64,000 nucleotides of DNA from Trinickia diaoshuihuensis (GCF_003390925.1 NZ_QUBS01000027.1:182963-246962), one strand, 5' to 3'. Positions 10,203-19,526 are shown, numbered from the stretch's first letter. Made by a program: numbers and translations. The notes: a model not told the origin generated them from the letters alone.

Positions 10203-11053
10203 CAGGTTCGCAGTTCTTCCAAGATTTGCTCGGCGAGGAAATCGCATTCCGGGCGGGCCGAACCCGCGCTACGCGCGAGTACGATTTCGAGTGGCGGCAG
10301 CGGCGGCAGACCATGCGCGCGGCCGAGTTCGACGAAATGCGCGGGCATCGCGCATCGCGCGATCGGTGCGACCGCCAAACCGGCTTCGACCATGCTGAAC
10401 AAACCGAGCAGGCTCGGGCTCTCATACGAAGTGCGGTAGGCGATGCGCTCGCGTTTGAGCGCGCGAATGGCGTTTTCTCGCGCGACGCTGCCCGCCGCGA
10501 ACACCGCGATCGGCAGTGGGCGTTCGCGCCACACGGCGGAGCCGCGCGGCGCACCGGCCCACACCGTCGGCTCGAGCCGAACCCTTTCCCCCCGCAAGCC
10601 GCTCACGCGCGTCATACAGGCGAGATCGACCTTGTTTTCGTGCACGAGCGGCGCCAGTGCATGACTGGGCAAGCCCATTACCTGTATTTCGACTTTCGGG
10701 TAGCTCGCCGAGAACTTGCGCAGTACCGGCGGCAGCAGCGACGACGCATAGTCGTCGGGAACCCCGATCACGACGCGCCCCTTCACCTGCGGATGCACGA
10801 GCGCCGCCCACGCTTCGTCGCGTAGCGCGAGCATGCGCCGCGCGTAATCGGCGAGCACGAGGCCTTCGGGCGTCGGGACGACGCTGCGCGCGCGCCGCTC
10901 GAAAATCGGTTTGCCGAGCGCCTGCTCGAGCGTCTTGATACGCATGCTGACGGCCGACTGCGAACGATGCACAGCGGCCGCGCCGCGCACGAAGCTGCCT
11001 GCGTCGGCCACGGCGACGACCATCGTCAGCGCGTCCAGATCGAGTGATTTCAT
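10202..11053 (-). CDS. LysR family transcriptional regulator
   Basis: 283 residues. The N-terminal winged helix-turn-helix (about residues 4-63) reads 'ALTMVVAVADAGSFVRGAAAVHRSQSAVSMRIKTLE'. The rest is a LysR substrate-binding domain. I chose the ATG at 11053; an upstream in-frame extension looks non-coding. It is divergent from the aminotransferase gene with 124 bases between them, the common arrangement in which a LysR protein controls its neighbour. Effector unknown. Confidence 0.9.
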   Translation of the reverse strand: MKSLDLDALTMVVAVADAGSFVRGAAAVHRSQSAVSMRIKTLEQALGKPIFERRARSVVPTPEGLVLADYARRMLALRDEAWAALVHPQVKGRVVIGVPDDYASSLLPPVLRKFSASYPKVEIQVMGLPSHALAPLVHENKVDLACMTRVSGLRGERVRLEPTVWAGAPRGSAVWRERPLPIAVFAAGSVARENAIRALKRERIAYRTSYESPSLLGLFSMVEAGLAVAPIARCAMPAHFVELGRAHGLPPLPPLEIVLARSAGSARPECDFLAEQILEELRT

Positions 11054-11177
11054 CGCCAACCCGCCATCAGAAAAACTGAAGATGCGGATCAATATAACGC
11101 GTTTGCCTGAAGGCAACCTGGGCGGCATACTCGATCGCGACTGGCCGGTCCCCCCCTTCATTGACAAGACAACAACG

Positions 11178-12404
11178 ATGACGACGACTTACGAAGAGCT
11201 CAGGGCGCAGCGCCTTAGCATCGACATGACGCGCGGCAAGCCCGCGGCCGATCAATTGGATCTTTCTCAAGCATTGATCGACGACGTGGCGGCGGCCGGC
11301 TATCTATCGCGCGACGGGATCGACTGTCGCAATTACGGTCACTTGCTAGGCTTGCCCGAGGCAAGGGAGTTGGGCGGCCAGTTGCTTGGACTGCCCGCGG
11401 ATCAAGTGGTGGCGGGCGGCAACTCGAGCCTCGAACTGATGCACGATGCGATCGTCTTCGCGATGCTCCACGGCGTCGTGCCCGGCGAGGCGTGGTGCCG
11501 CGCCGGGGAGGTGGCGTTTCTCTGTCCGGTGCCCGGCTACGATCGGCATTTCGCGATTTGCGAGGCGCTCGGCATTCGCATGATCGCGGTGCCGATGAAC
11601 GACGACGGGCCCGATATGGATCGCGTGGAATCGCTCGTCGCGGCGGACCCCGCGATCAAGGGAATCTGGTGCGTACCGCTCTATAGCAACCCGACCGGAG
11701 CGATATACTCGCCGCAGGTGGTGCGGCGTCTCGCTCAGATGACCACGGCGGCGAGCGACTTCCGCTTGTTTTGGGACGACGCCTATCGCTTCCATCACCT
11801 GACCGAAGAGCGGTATGCCAGTCCCGCCATCTTGGCCGAGTGCGCGCGCGCGGGCCATCCCGATCGCGCGCTGATCTTCGCGTCCACCTCGAAGGTCACG
11901 CTGGCCGGCGCCGGGATGGCCTTGTTCGCCTCCTCGCGACGCAACGTCGATTGGTGGCAGCGCTGCGCGTCGGTCCGCACGATCGGTCCCGACAAGCTGA
12001 ACCAGTTGCGGCACGTGCGCTATCTGCGGGATCGCGCGACGCTCGAACGGTTGATGGATCGCCACCGCGCCATCTTGCAACCGAAGTTCGCGGCGCTCGA
12101 CGCGTCCTTGCACGCGTTGCTCGGGGATCTGGCCGAGGTGTCATGGACCCGGCCGAAGGGTGGCTATTTCGTCAGCCTGTTCACGCCGGATGGCTATGCG
12201 AAGCGCACGGTCGAATTGGCTGCGGAGGCCGGCGTCGTCCTGACGCCGGCCGGCGCCGCCTTTCCTTACGGCGACGATCCGCGCGACCGGCACTTGCGTA
12301 TCGCGCCGAGCTGCCCGAGCGCGGCCCAAATCGAGCAAGCGGGCGCGGTCATCGCGCTGTCGCTGCGCCGGGCGCTCGACGAAGGCGTCCGCCGCCGGGC
12401 ATAG
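11178..12404 (+). CDS. aminotransferase, class I fold, MocR-like aspartate-aminotransferase family
   Basis: 408 residues of PLP-dependent aminotransferase. The start 'RAQRLSIDMTRGKPAADQLDL' is typical of the Aminotran_MocR family (PF12897), which contains subgroup Ib-like aspartate aminotransferases without a DNA-binding domain. Visible active-site parts are 'NPTG' at 171-174, 'WDDAYRFHHL' (Asp200/Asp201 region) and 'FASTSKVTLAGAG' with Lys239 as the probable PLP lysine. Family members are reported as aspartate:2-oxoglutarate aminotransferases, but the substrate here is not shown by the sequence. Probably regulated by the divergent LysR protein. Confidence 0.88.
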   Translation: MTTTYEELRAQRLSIDMTRGKPAADQLDLSQALIDDVAAAGYLSRDGIDCRNYGHLLGLPEARELGGQLLGLPADQVVAGGNSSLELMHDAIVFAMLHGVVPGEAWCRAGEVAFLCPVPGYDRHFAICEALGIRMIAVPMNDDGPDMDRVESLVAADPAIKGIWCVPLYSNPTGAIYSPQVVRRLAQMTTAASDFRLFWDDAYRFHHLTEERYASPAILAECARAGHPDRALIFASTSKVTLAGAGMALFASSRRNVDWWQRCASVRTIGPDKLNQLRHVRYLRDRATLERLMDRHRAILQPKFAALDASLHALLGDLAEVSWTRPKGGYFVSLFTPDGYAKRTVELAAEAGVVLTPAGAAFPYGDDPRDRHLRIAPSCPSAAQIEQAGAVIALSLRRALDEGVRRRA

Positions 12405-12410
12405 CGCGTT

Positions 12411-12977
12411 TTAGGCGCCGCTACCGATACGCGTGGCGATGAATTCGCCTTCGAGCCGCCAGGTCTCGCCGTCGGGGTCGAGTGCCTCGCCGATCCAGTG
12501 AAAGCGTTCGGCCGTGATGTCGGTGAAGCGCCAGCGCGTCGCTTGGCCGTCGGCGCGCGCGCCCGTTTGCACGATCTCCGAGCCGATGCGCCGGCCGGTC
12601 TGCGTTTCGCGATGCCCGCGCGCGGGGTTGTTCCACGAGATGCGCCAGGCGCGCAAGCCGGGGTCCCATGCACGCAGCGTCGAGCCGTACATATCGTTTT
12701 GCGGATCGCTCGCCATGCGGCCCGCACGCCGATCCTCGCGAGCGGGCATAATCCATACATCTTGGATAGCGCGCCCGTCGAGCACCCAGCAGGCATGCAA
12801 CTCGCCTGTCAGCCCCTGCTCACGCACGTCGTATCCGCGGTAGTGGAGGACCTGCAGCGCCCAGCTCCCGACTAGCCAGCCGTAGACGTCGTCGGCTTCG
12901 TCGATCTGCGTCGCGCGGCCGGGCGAGGCGAGGGCGGAGAGGAACGCGGCGGGCGCGCCGCTTCCGATAGGGTTCAT
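12411..12977 (-). CDS. conserved hypothetical protein, possibly a DUF1579/calycin-like barrel
   Basis: 188 residues with no signal peptide. The ATG at 12977 is preceded by AGGGAG with six bases between. The pattern 'DDVYGWLVGSWALQVLHY', 'GELHACWVLDGRAIQDVWIMP', 'YGSTLRAWDPGLRAWRISWNNP' and 'ATRWRFTDITAERFHWIGEAL' alternates strands rich in Trp and aromatic residues, as in proteins that measure 'fraction of activity' (DUF1579 or lipocalin-like). I do not recognise a named family with certainty. It ends seven bases from the aminotransferase stop (convergent) and is divergent from the AraC gene to its right. Confidence 0.7.
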   Translation of the reverse strand: MNPIGSGAPAAFLSALASPGRATQIDEADDVYGWLVGSWALQVLHYRGYDVREQGLTGELHACWVLDGRAIQDVWIMPAREDRRAGRMASDPQNDMYGSTLRAWDPGLRAWRISWNNPARGHRETQTGRRIGSEIVQTGARADGQATRWRFTDITAERFHWIGEALDPDGETWRLEGEFIATRIGSGA

Positions 12978-13087
12978 GTCATTCTCCCTTGTGAGTGTCA
13001 TGGCCCGGCGCCGCCTGTTGCGGCGCAGCGGGAAGGGTACGTCCAACGGACTACCGATCCACGATAAGGCCTGCAGCGAGGCGAATC

Positions 13088-13990
13088 TTGGCAAAAATTG
13101 CGCTGGATCTGGAACGCGCGCTGGCGCGCCGCGCGCGGGAGGCTTCTAAGGGTGCGACGGTGTCGCGCGTCATCGCGAGCGGCGACGGTTTTTCAGTGGC
13201 CGACGTCGTGTGCACGTGCGGCCCACGCGACGAAATCTTCGAGGAGCGCCACGGCGCGTTTTGCATCGCACTCGTCGTGGCCGGCGCGTTCGAATACCGC
13301 AGCCCGGCCGGGCGCGCGCTGATGACGCCGGGGGCCGTATTGCTCGGCAATCACGGGGATTGTTTCGAATGCGGTCACCGCCATCGTGCCGGCGATCGCT
13401 GCATTGCATTCCACTATCGGCCCGAATTTTTCGAACGCCTGTTTGCCGATGCGGGCTATGTCGGCCGCTCGCCTTCGTTGGCCGGCGCCCGGATCGAGCC
13501 GACGCGCGCATTGACGCCTTTCGTAGCCGCCGCTGGAGCGGCCATTACGGCGATGCCCGCTTACGCCGATGTTTCGTGGGATGAGATGGCGCTCAGCTTG
13601 GCCGCACAGGTGCTGCGCCATACGAACGGCGCCGGCCCCTCGAATGCGAAACCGGTGCCGCGCGCGGCCCTCGCGCGGGTCATCGACACCCTCGAGCGAA
13701 TCGACGACGCGCCCGACGCGGCGCTCGGCCTGCAGGCGCTCGCCGAGCACGCCGGACTCAGTCCTTACCACTTCTTGCGCACGTTCGAGCGTGCAACCGG
13801 CGTGACGCCGCATCAATACGTTTTGCGCGCGCGTCTGCGGATGGCCGCGCAGCGTTTGGCCGATATGCCCGACAAGATCGTGGACATTGCGCTCGCTTGC
13901 GGCTTTGCCGATCTATCGAATTTCAACCGGGCGTTTCGCGCCGAATTCGGCGTTGCGCCGCGTGCCTATCGCAAGCGCTGGCGGCCATGA
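13088..13990 (+). CDS. AraC family transcriptional regulator
   Basis: About 300 residues. An N-terminal cupin-like sensing domain includes 'GAFEYRSPAGRALMTPGAVLLGNHGDCFECGHRH'-type sequence. The C-terminal AraC DNA-binding domain, roughly the last 100 residues, holds 'LGLQALAEHAGLSPYHFLRTF', 'THQYVLRARLRMAAQ'-type and 'ACGFADLSNFNRAFRAEFG' regions. There is no ATG in the first part of the frame; I chose TTG at 13088 because GAGGCG lies just upstream and the preceding frame is not protein-like, so the exact start is uncertain. It is divergent from 12411-12977, which it may control, and overlaps the next gene by four bases. Confidence 0.85.
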   Translation: MAKIALDLERALARRAREASKGATVSRVIASGDGFSVADVVCTCGPRDEIFEERHGAFCIALVVAGAFEYRSPAGRALMTPGAVLLGNHGDCFECGHRHRAGDRCIAFHYRPEFFERLFADAGYVGRSPSLAGARIEPTRALTPFVAAAGAAITAMPAYADVSWDEMALSLAAQVLRHTNGAGPSNAKPVPRAALARVIDTLERIDDAPDAALGLQALAEHAGLSPYHFLRTFERATGVTPHQYVLRARLRMAAQRLADMPDKIVDIALACGFADLSNFNRAFRAEFGVAPRAYRKRWRP

Positions 13991-15945
13991 ACGACGAGCC
14001 GATGCGTCGCTCAGGCGTATCGCGGCATGTTCGCGGGGCGAGCAGGAGCTTGATTTTGGCGTGGTGCTTCTGGGCCGCCGGGTTTGCCGTGCCGCTCGCG
14101 CGCGCGGCTTCCGGCGCGGCGCAGCCGGACGGCGCGACCCCCGCGACGATCGAATCGGACGTTCACGTTTTTATCGTGGCGCGCGACGGCTCCGTCGTCG
14201 AACGTGACGACTCGGTGATGCGGGCCGACACCGTCGCCGGCATCGACGACATCGCGCAGCGCTATGTCTGGTTCAACAAGGACATCGAACGGATCGACGC
14301 GCTAACGGCCGCATCGGTCGATCCGCAAGGTGGCGTGCATCCGGTCGGCGCCGATGCGATCCGCGACGTTCAGGAACCGCGCGCGTCCGGCGCGCCCACG
14401 TTCGAGGACGGCGTGTTGCGCACCGTCGTCTTCCCCGGCGTCGAACCTGGCTGGCGCACGCGTCTAGCGTTTAGCAAATCGCGAACGGCGGCGCAGCCGG
14501 GCATGTTCGAATACTTCGCCGTGCCGGCGCCCGAGAGCGTCCTCGATCAGCGGCTTATCTTCGATTTGCCTGCCGACATGCCGCTTTACTACGACGCGCG
14601 CGGCTATATGGCACTCGCCCCGTCGACGAGCGGCGGGCGCACGCGCTACGAGTTCGATTACCGGCACGGCGCCTCCGCGCCGCGCGAGTACGGCGCGGTG
14701 GGCGCCGCGAACGACGGCGATCGCCTCATGGTGACGACGGTCCCGAGCTATGCGGCATTTGCCGCGCGATACCGGGACAATGCGAAAGATCCGAGCGCAA
14801 CCGATCCGCAGGTCGTCGCGCTTGCCCAAGCGATCACGCGCGAGGCCCCCGACGATTGGTCGAAGGCCGCGCTGCTCTACGACTGGGTGCGGGCCAATAT
14901 CCGCTACGTCGCGCTGTTTCTCGGCGAGACAGCGGCCAAGCCGCATCGCGTAGTCGATATCGTTCAGCACCGCTATGGCGACTGTAAGGACCACGTGGCG
15001 TTGTACGGGGCGTTGCTCGCGGCCGTGGGTATTCGCAACGAACCGGCGTTGTTGGGCTCGGGCTCGGTCTATACGCTGCCGTCGGTGCCGGGTTATGGCG
15101 CCGGTGCGATCAACCATGTGATCGTATGGATTCCGTCGCTCGATCGATTCGCCGATACGACGGCAGGCGGCGGCATCGCCTTCGGATTTCTGCCGCCGAG
15201 CGTTATGGACCGGCCCGCTTTGCTCGTCGACGAAGGAGTGCTCGCGCGTACCCCTGCCACGCAAGCGCGAAGCCGGCAAGCACGGCTCGAAATCGAAATC
15301 GGTGAAAGCGGCGATGCGCGTTACGGCTATCGCGTGGAAGACGACGGTTTTACGGCCGAACTGGAGCGCAATGTGTTTCGCCGGGCGACGCCGGCGCGGG
15401 CCGCGCTGATCGCACGCGAACGGTTGCGGCAAACGGGGCTGCGCGGCACGGCGTCGATCGAGACGGGCGACGTGAATGCAACGAGCGGCCCGTTCGAGGC
15501 GACGACGACGGGCGATATCGAACACCTGGCGTGGACGGACGGCATGAGCGCGCTGCCCGCTTTATCGAGCTTCGCGGGCGGTATTGCTTCGCAAGTCGGC
15601 GGCTGGCTTACCGATCCCGTGCGAACGCAATCTTTTGTCTGCATGAGCGGCACGTTCGTCGAGGACGGTATCGTCACGTTGCCGCGGAACTTGGCGCTCG
15701 TCTATGTGCCGCCGGATCTCGCCATCGATTCGGGCCCGATCGAGTATGAAGCACACTATGTCTTCGATCCCGTTTCGCGGGCCGTGCAGATCTCGCGACG
15801 GCTGCAGGCCCGTTTTGGGAAGCAAGTGTGTAGTCCTCGCGATTTCAAATCGATGCGAGACGCCCTCGTGCGCATCGAACGCGACACGGCCGCGCAAATC
15901 GTCGTGCGGCGTGCCGCGCAAAACGGAGCAGCGTTAGGGCGTTAA
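13987..15945 (+). CDS. secreted DUF3857 / transglutaminase-like protein
   Basis: 652 residues. Residues 21-40 form a signal peptide ending 'PLARA', so the protein is exported. DUF3857 occupies about 50-250 and a transglutaminase-like domain about 265-400. The probable cysteine-protease-type triad is Cys333 (in 'RYGDCKDHVALYGALL'), His377 ('INHVIVWIP') and Asp390 ('DRFADTTAG'). A DUF2135-like C-terminal beta region follows. DUF3857-transglutaminase proteins are common in proteobacteria and their substrates are mostly unknown. The ATG overlaps the AraC stop by four bases, suggesting one transcript. The gene converges with the phosphoesterase gene, with only four bases between the stops. Confidence 0.88.
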   Translation: MNDEPMRRSGVSRHVRGASRSLILAWCFWAAGFAVPLARAASGAAQPDGATPATIESDVHVFIVARDGSVVERDDSVMRADTVAGIDDIAQRYVWFNKDIERIDALTAASVDPQGGVHPVGADAIRDVQEPRASGAPTFEDGVLRTVVFPGVEPGWRTRLAFSKSRTAAQPGMFEYFAVPAPESVLDQRLIFDLPADMPLYYDARGYMALAPSTSGGRTRYEFDYRHGASAPREYGAVGAANDGDRLMVTTVPSYAAFAARYRDNAKDPSATDPQVVALAQAITREAPDDWSKAALLYDWVRANIRYVALFLGETAAKPHRVVDIVQHRYGDCKDHVALYGALLAAVGIRNEPALLGSGSVYTLPSVPGYGAGAINHVIVWIPSLDRFADTTAGGGIAFGFLPPSVMDRPALLVDEGVLARTPATQARSRQARLEIEIGESGDARYGYRVEDDGFTAELERNVFRRATPARAALIARERLRQTGLRGTASIETGDVNATSGPFEATTTGDIEHLAWTDGMSALPALSSFAGGIASQVGGWLTDPVRTQSFVCMSGTFVEDGIVTLPRNLALVYVPPDLAIDSGPIEYEAHYVFDPVSRAVQISRRLQARFGKQVCSPRDFKSMRDALVRIERDTAAQIVVRRAAQNGAALGR

Positions 15946-15949
15946 AACA

Positions 15950-17980
15950 TTAGAACGGCGACCAGCCGAGCCCGCCTTGCGCGTGTGCATCGCCGTGGCC
16001 GCTGTCGTCACCGTCGTCATCGCCGTCGCCATGGTGCCGATGGTCGAAATGGAAGGCGTCGAACAGATCGCCGATCGCGGGCGCATTGACCGGTACGTAG
16101 GGATCGAAGGGCAACTGCACCGGATTGGGCAGGTTGTCGCGGCTGCGGCCGGTGATGGGGGCGAGCCGCCAATTGCGTTCGATGAACTTCACGAGCGAGA
16201 CGTGATCGGCGTATTGATGCACGACGCGGCCGCCGCGCGAGTACGGCGACACGACGATCAGCGGAATGCGCGGGCCGTCGCCGAAGAAGTCCACGGGTTG
16301 GATGTAACCCGAATCGTAGTAGCCGCCGCCCTCGTCGTTCGTGATGAAGATCGCCGTCGATGCCCACAACTTCGGATTGGCGTGCACGGCATCGATGATC
16401 TTGCGCGAGAACGCTTCGAACAAGCCGTACTTCGACGAAGCCGGATGTCCGTCGAGCAGGCCGCCCGGCTTCACGAACGATACGGCGGGCAGCGCGCCGC
16501 TCGCGATATCGGCGTACAGATCGGTCGCATCCTGCAAGTGCGCTTTGACGAGCTCAGGCTTCGTCATGATCGCCGTTTCATAGAGAAACGGATTGCAGAT
16601 GTTGCAGTAGACGCTGGTCGGCGAATTCTTGACGAACGAATTCCAGCCCTCTCCGTAATATTTCCACGAGATGCCTTGTTCGAGCAGCGTATCGGCGATC
16701 GTGCGAACGGGCGATGGCGGGATCGTGAACGCGCTCGTGTTCACGGTGCCGTCGCCGTTGTAGCCGGGGTTGTAGTTGTTGAGCAGGTAATAGGTGCCGG
16801 GGGCGCAGTTGGCCTGCGGATGATAGGGCAGCGAATCCAAATAGCTTCTGACCGCGTCGACGCCCGGTGCGTGCGGATCCGAGCAATTGCTGTACGAGCC
16901 GCCCGAATAGCCGTCTTGCGCATACCAGTTGTTGGTGCCGGGCGCCGGGCGCGGATCTTCGATTTGATTGGACGGCGGCGTGGCGATGTGGCCGTGTCCG
17001 TCCGTGTAGTAAAAGGCGTCGGCCGCGCCGATCATGATGCTGTTCGCGCCCGTGCCGCCCATCACCGGCTGGTGATAGTTGTCGCTGATGGTGTAGCGGC
17101 GCGCGAGTTCGGTGAAGTAGGGCATATCGCCCGCGTTCGTGTTGTAGTAGCCGAGCGCCGTGGAGCCTTCTCCGGTGGTCTGATCGGTGAAATTGGCGGG
17201 CTGCGGTTTGCCGTTGCTGCCGGCGCCGACCGACGTTTCGACCCAGGCGAACAGGTCCATCGCGCAACCGCTTGGATTGCCGAGCGTCGCGTGGGTCACG
17301 TTGCAGTCGGCTTGCTGCCAGTTTTGATAAAAGCGATGCACGGGGCTCGCGATGTACTGATCGTAGTTGGGGCCGACGCGCGAGATCTGATAGGGGCCGT
17401 TCGGCAGCGCGAACGTATTCGCGCCGAAGCGCGTATCGGGCACGTGATGGGGCAGCCCTGTCGCGCCGGTCGTCAATTGCGCGACGTCTTGCGGCTCGAG
17501 CACGCCGGCCTCGAAGGCTTGCGCGGCGGCAAGCGTGGCGAACGGCGGGGCGTTCGTGTCGCTGGCGGCGGTCGGTGCGGAGCCGGTGTTCGGCGCGGGC
17601 AGCACGCCGTAGTTTTGTTTGCCGCCGGGGCTCATTTCGAAGCGCGACGGATCGACGGCTTGCGCGGTCTTTTGCGCGGCTAGGGCGAAGTTGGGACCGG
17701 GTGCGCCGTCGGCGGTGATGATGCCTTTCGAGAGCAGGTTCGATACGTGCTGACCGGCGCGCGGTTTGAAGGCGCCGAAGACCTGATCGAAGGTCCGGTT
17801 CTCGCCGACGATGACGATCACGTGCTTGATCGGCGTGATCGTCGCCGTCGATGCGTCGCGCGGCTGGCTTTCCGCGAGCGCGGGCAGCAGGGCGCCGCAC
17901 GCGGCGGCCGACAGTACGCCGATCGTCAGACCGGCGCGTAAAATGCGGTGACCACGTCTGAACTTGCTATATCGCTTCAT
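15950..17980 (-). CDS. secreted phosphoesterase (phospholipase C / acid phosphatase superfamily)
   Basis: 676 residues with a signal peptide ending near residue 36 ('LLPALA'). The 'HVIVIVGENRTFDQVFGAF' segment (ENRTFD at 60-65, Thr63 the likely nucleophile) is the signature of the phosphoesterase family PF04185, which includes phospholipases C and AcpA-type acid phosphatases. A later 'MIGAAD', 'YYGEGWNSF' and 'ITNDEGGGYYDSGYIQP' with 'IPLIVVSPYSRGGRVVHQYADHVSLVKFIERNW' supply metal-site residues of the fold. The C-terminal tail is unusual, with a His/Asp/Gly-rich run ('FDHRHHGDGDDDGDDSGHGD') that may bind metal. It should act in the periplasm or outside; phospholipid versus phosphomonoester activity cannot be told by eye. 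Confidence 0.88.
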   Translation of the reverse strand: MKRYSKFRRGHRILRAGLTIGVLSAAACGALLPALAESQPRDASTATITPIKHVIVIVGENRTFDQVFGAFKPRAGQHVSNLLSKGIITADGAPGPNFALAAQKTAQAVDPSRFEMSPGGKQNYGVLPAPNTGSAPTAASDTNAPPFATLAAAQAFEAGVLEPQDVAQLTTGATGLPHHVPDTRFGANTFALPNGPYQISRVGPNYDQYIASPVHRFYQNWQQADCNVTHATLGNPSGCAMDLFAWVETSVGAGSNGKPQPANFTDQTTGEGSTALGYYNTNAGDMPYFTELARRYTISDNYHQPVMGGTGANSIMIGAADAFYYTDGHGHIATPPSNQIEDPRPAPGTNNWYAQDGYSGGSYSNCSDPHAPGVDAVRSYLDSLPYHPQANCAPGTYYLLNNYNPGYNGDGTVNTSAFTIPPSPVRTIADTLLEQGISWKYYGEGWNSFVKNSPTSVYCNICNPFLYETAIMTKPELVKAHLQDATDLYADIASGALPAVSFVKPGGLLDGHPASSKYGLFEAFSRKIIDAVHANPKLWASTAIFITNDEGGGYYDSGYIQPVDFFGDGPRIPLIVVSPYSRGGRVVHQYADHVSLVKFIERNWRLAPITGRSRDNLPNPVQLPFDPYVPVNAPAIGDLFDAFHFDHRHHGDGDDDGDDSGHGDAHAQGGLGWSPF

Positions 17981-18221
17981 TGACCTCTCCGTTGACTGAC
18001 AGTCGACTGCGGGGATGGGAAGCGTAGCGTGGTGGTAGGGCGGGTTTTCCGCCCCTTTGCCTGCTTGATTCGATCGACGAATCGTTTGTGCCGGTAACGA
18101 TACCGGCCGCCGATGACGTATGCGCGAAAGGAATGTGACGCCCGCGAGGCGGGCGGTTGACAGGATGTAAGGCGGAGAGCGCCGCGCCGTCTTACGGGCG
18201 GCGTGGGTCAGGCCGATGAAG

Positions 18222-18521
18222 CTAGGTGTGCGCCGTATCGGGCTCGACGGTGAGCTTGACGCCTAAGGCACGTAGCAGCTTGAAGACGGTTTCCAGCTTC
18301 GGTTTGGATCCGGGCGTAAGCGTTTTATATAGACTTTCGCGGCCAACACCGGCATCCGAAGCGACCTTGGCCATACCCCGGGCCTTTGCAACGTCCGCGA
18401 TCGCGGCCACTAGCAAGTCGGCGTTTCCTTCCTCCGATGCTGCTCTGATGTAGGCTGCGATCGCCTCTTCGCTGTCGAGATAGTCCGCTGCATCGAATCG
18501 TGCAATCTTGACCGGTTTCAT
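18222..18521 (-). CDS. addiction-module antidote protein (HTH), TIGR02684 type
   Basis: 99 residues. 'KIARFDAADYLDSEEAIAAYI' followed by 'LLVAAIADVAKARGMAKVASDAGVGRESLYKTL' and 'KPKLETVFKLLRALGVKLTVEP' matches the antitoxin that pairs with RelE/ParE-like (Gp49-type) killer proteins, with the toxin gene normally directly upstream. Such a toxin fragment is present upstream at 18544-18705 but has lost its first half. The antidote itself looks intact and could still repress its promoter, although that promoter may have been removed with the toxin start. Confidence 0.88.
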   Translation of the reverse strand: MKPVKIARFDAADYLDSEEAIAAYIRAASEEGNADLLVAAIADVAKARGMAKVASDAGVGRESLYKTLTPGSKPKLETVFKLLRALGVKLTVEPDTAHT

Positions 18522-18543
18522 GACCCACCTCATTGGAATCGGC

Positions 18544-18705
18544 TTACTGCCGATGAATTTGCTCCCACATCGCCTTGGCGGCCTTGATGTCGGCATTTTG
18601 TGTCGACTTATCGCCGCCGCAAAGCAATAGATAGACGACCCGCCTTTCCTGGGCAAAATGGACCCGGTACCCGGGGCCGTGGTGTATACGCATTGCCATT
18701 GCATC
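18544..18705 (-). pseudogene. RelE/ParE-like toxin (Gp49 family), 5'-truncated remnant
   Basis: Reading leftward from 18705 the frame gives 'MAMRIHHGPGYRVHF' followed by 'ERRVVYLLLCGGDKSTQNAD' and a C-terminal 'IKAAKAMWEQIHRQ' ending at a TAA at 18544. This matches the second half of the TIGR02683 killer-protein family, whose members are about 95-105 residues. An in-frame TAA at 18706-18708 blocks extension, and the glutathione transferase gene ends only 25 bases beyond it. The N-terminal half ('FxxWLxxLRD...ARI' region) is therefore missing. The antidote gene follows after 22 bases. A 51-residue peptide could still be made from the ATG at 18699, but it should be inactive. Confidence 0.75.
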
Positions 18706-18729
18706 TTATCGGATACAGAAATCAAGAAC

Positions 18730-19380
18730 TCACTCGATCGCGACGCCCTCTTGCTCGAAAGCCCGCCGCACCGCGCCGCGTTCGAGCATCCGTTCGGCGT
18801 GCGCGGTCCACGCCGGGTAGTGCTCGCGCATCGGGAGGCCGATGCGATTGCCCCATCGATAGAGCACGAGCAAGAACGGATCGACGATGCAGTAGCCGCT
18901 TTCCAGCGCCCATGTGCGCCGATCGCCCAGCGCCTGCTCGATCTTCGTGTAGGCCTCATGAACGATTCGGCGGCCGTTCGCTTTCAGCGCCTCGTGCGGG
19001 GCGGGGTCGGTGGCGCTGAACCGTTCAGGCCGCCAGATCTGCGCAAAACCGATGCCGTGCACCCACCCCGCGAGCCACGCCAGCCATTCGACCGCGCGCG
19101 CTTCGTCGAGCGCGCTCGCTTGCGGCAATAACGCGGCCTGCGGGTGCTGTCTCGCCAGAAAAATCAGGACGGCAGGCAACTCCGTCAAGACCCGCCGTTC
19201 ACCGGCGATCTCGAGCGCGGGCACAAAGCCCTTCGGATTGATCGAAAGGTAGCTGGCTTGCCGGTTTTCACCGCGCGAGACCGAGACCTCTTGCAGCGCG
19301 TAAGCCGCACCGATTTCTTCGAGCACGATGTGTACGGCGAGCGAGCAGGCGCCCGGCGAGTAATAGAGTCGATAGTCCAT
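18730..19380 (-). CDS. glutathione S-transferase family protein
   Basis: 216 residues. The N-terminal thioredoxin-like domain starts 'MDYRLYYSPGACSLAVHIVLEE', typical of beta/theta-class bacterial GSTs; the SPGACS segment holds the likely Ser/Cys that activates glutathione. 'NPKGFVPALE' carries the cis-proline, followed by 'LTELPAVLIFLARQHP' and an all-helical C-terminal domain with 'YCIVDPFLLVLYRWGNRIGLPM'. It is divergent from the LysR gene at 19527, with 146 bases between. Substrate unknown. Confidence 0.9.
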   Translation of the reverse strand: MDYRLYYSPGACSLAVHIVLEEIGAAYALQEVSVSRGENRQASYLSINPKGFVPALEIAGERRVLTELPAVLIFLARQHPQAALLPQASALDEARAVEWLAWLAGWVHGIGFAQIWRPERFSATDPAPHEALKANGRRIVHEAYTKIEQALGDRRTWALESGYCIVDPFLLVLYRWGNRIGLPMREHYPAWTAHAERMLERGAVRRAFEQEGVAIE

Positions 19381-19526
19381 GAGGCTGGCTCTTCAGTTTG
19401 ATGAGGATGTCGTAGATGCGATGACACTAAGCGCATGCAGTTCGTACGGCGGCAGTCTAGCGAGCGGCGGCTGCGGCCGACAAACGATTAATTGTCTAGA
19501 TCAGCCATTAGTGGTACTAATGCCCG

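Noticed and set aside
15977..17683. Rightward open frame of about 568 codons opposite the phosphoesterase
   Set aside because: Arg/Val/Ala-rich antisense frame; the phosphoesterase has a signal peptide and family motifs.
18038..18054. GGGCGG/CCGCCC hairpin considered as a terminator
   Set aside because: No T-tract on either side and no gene end close to it.
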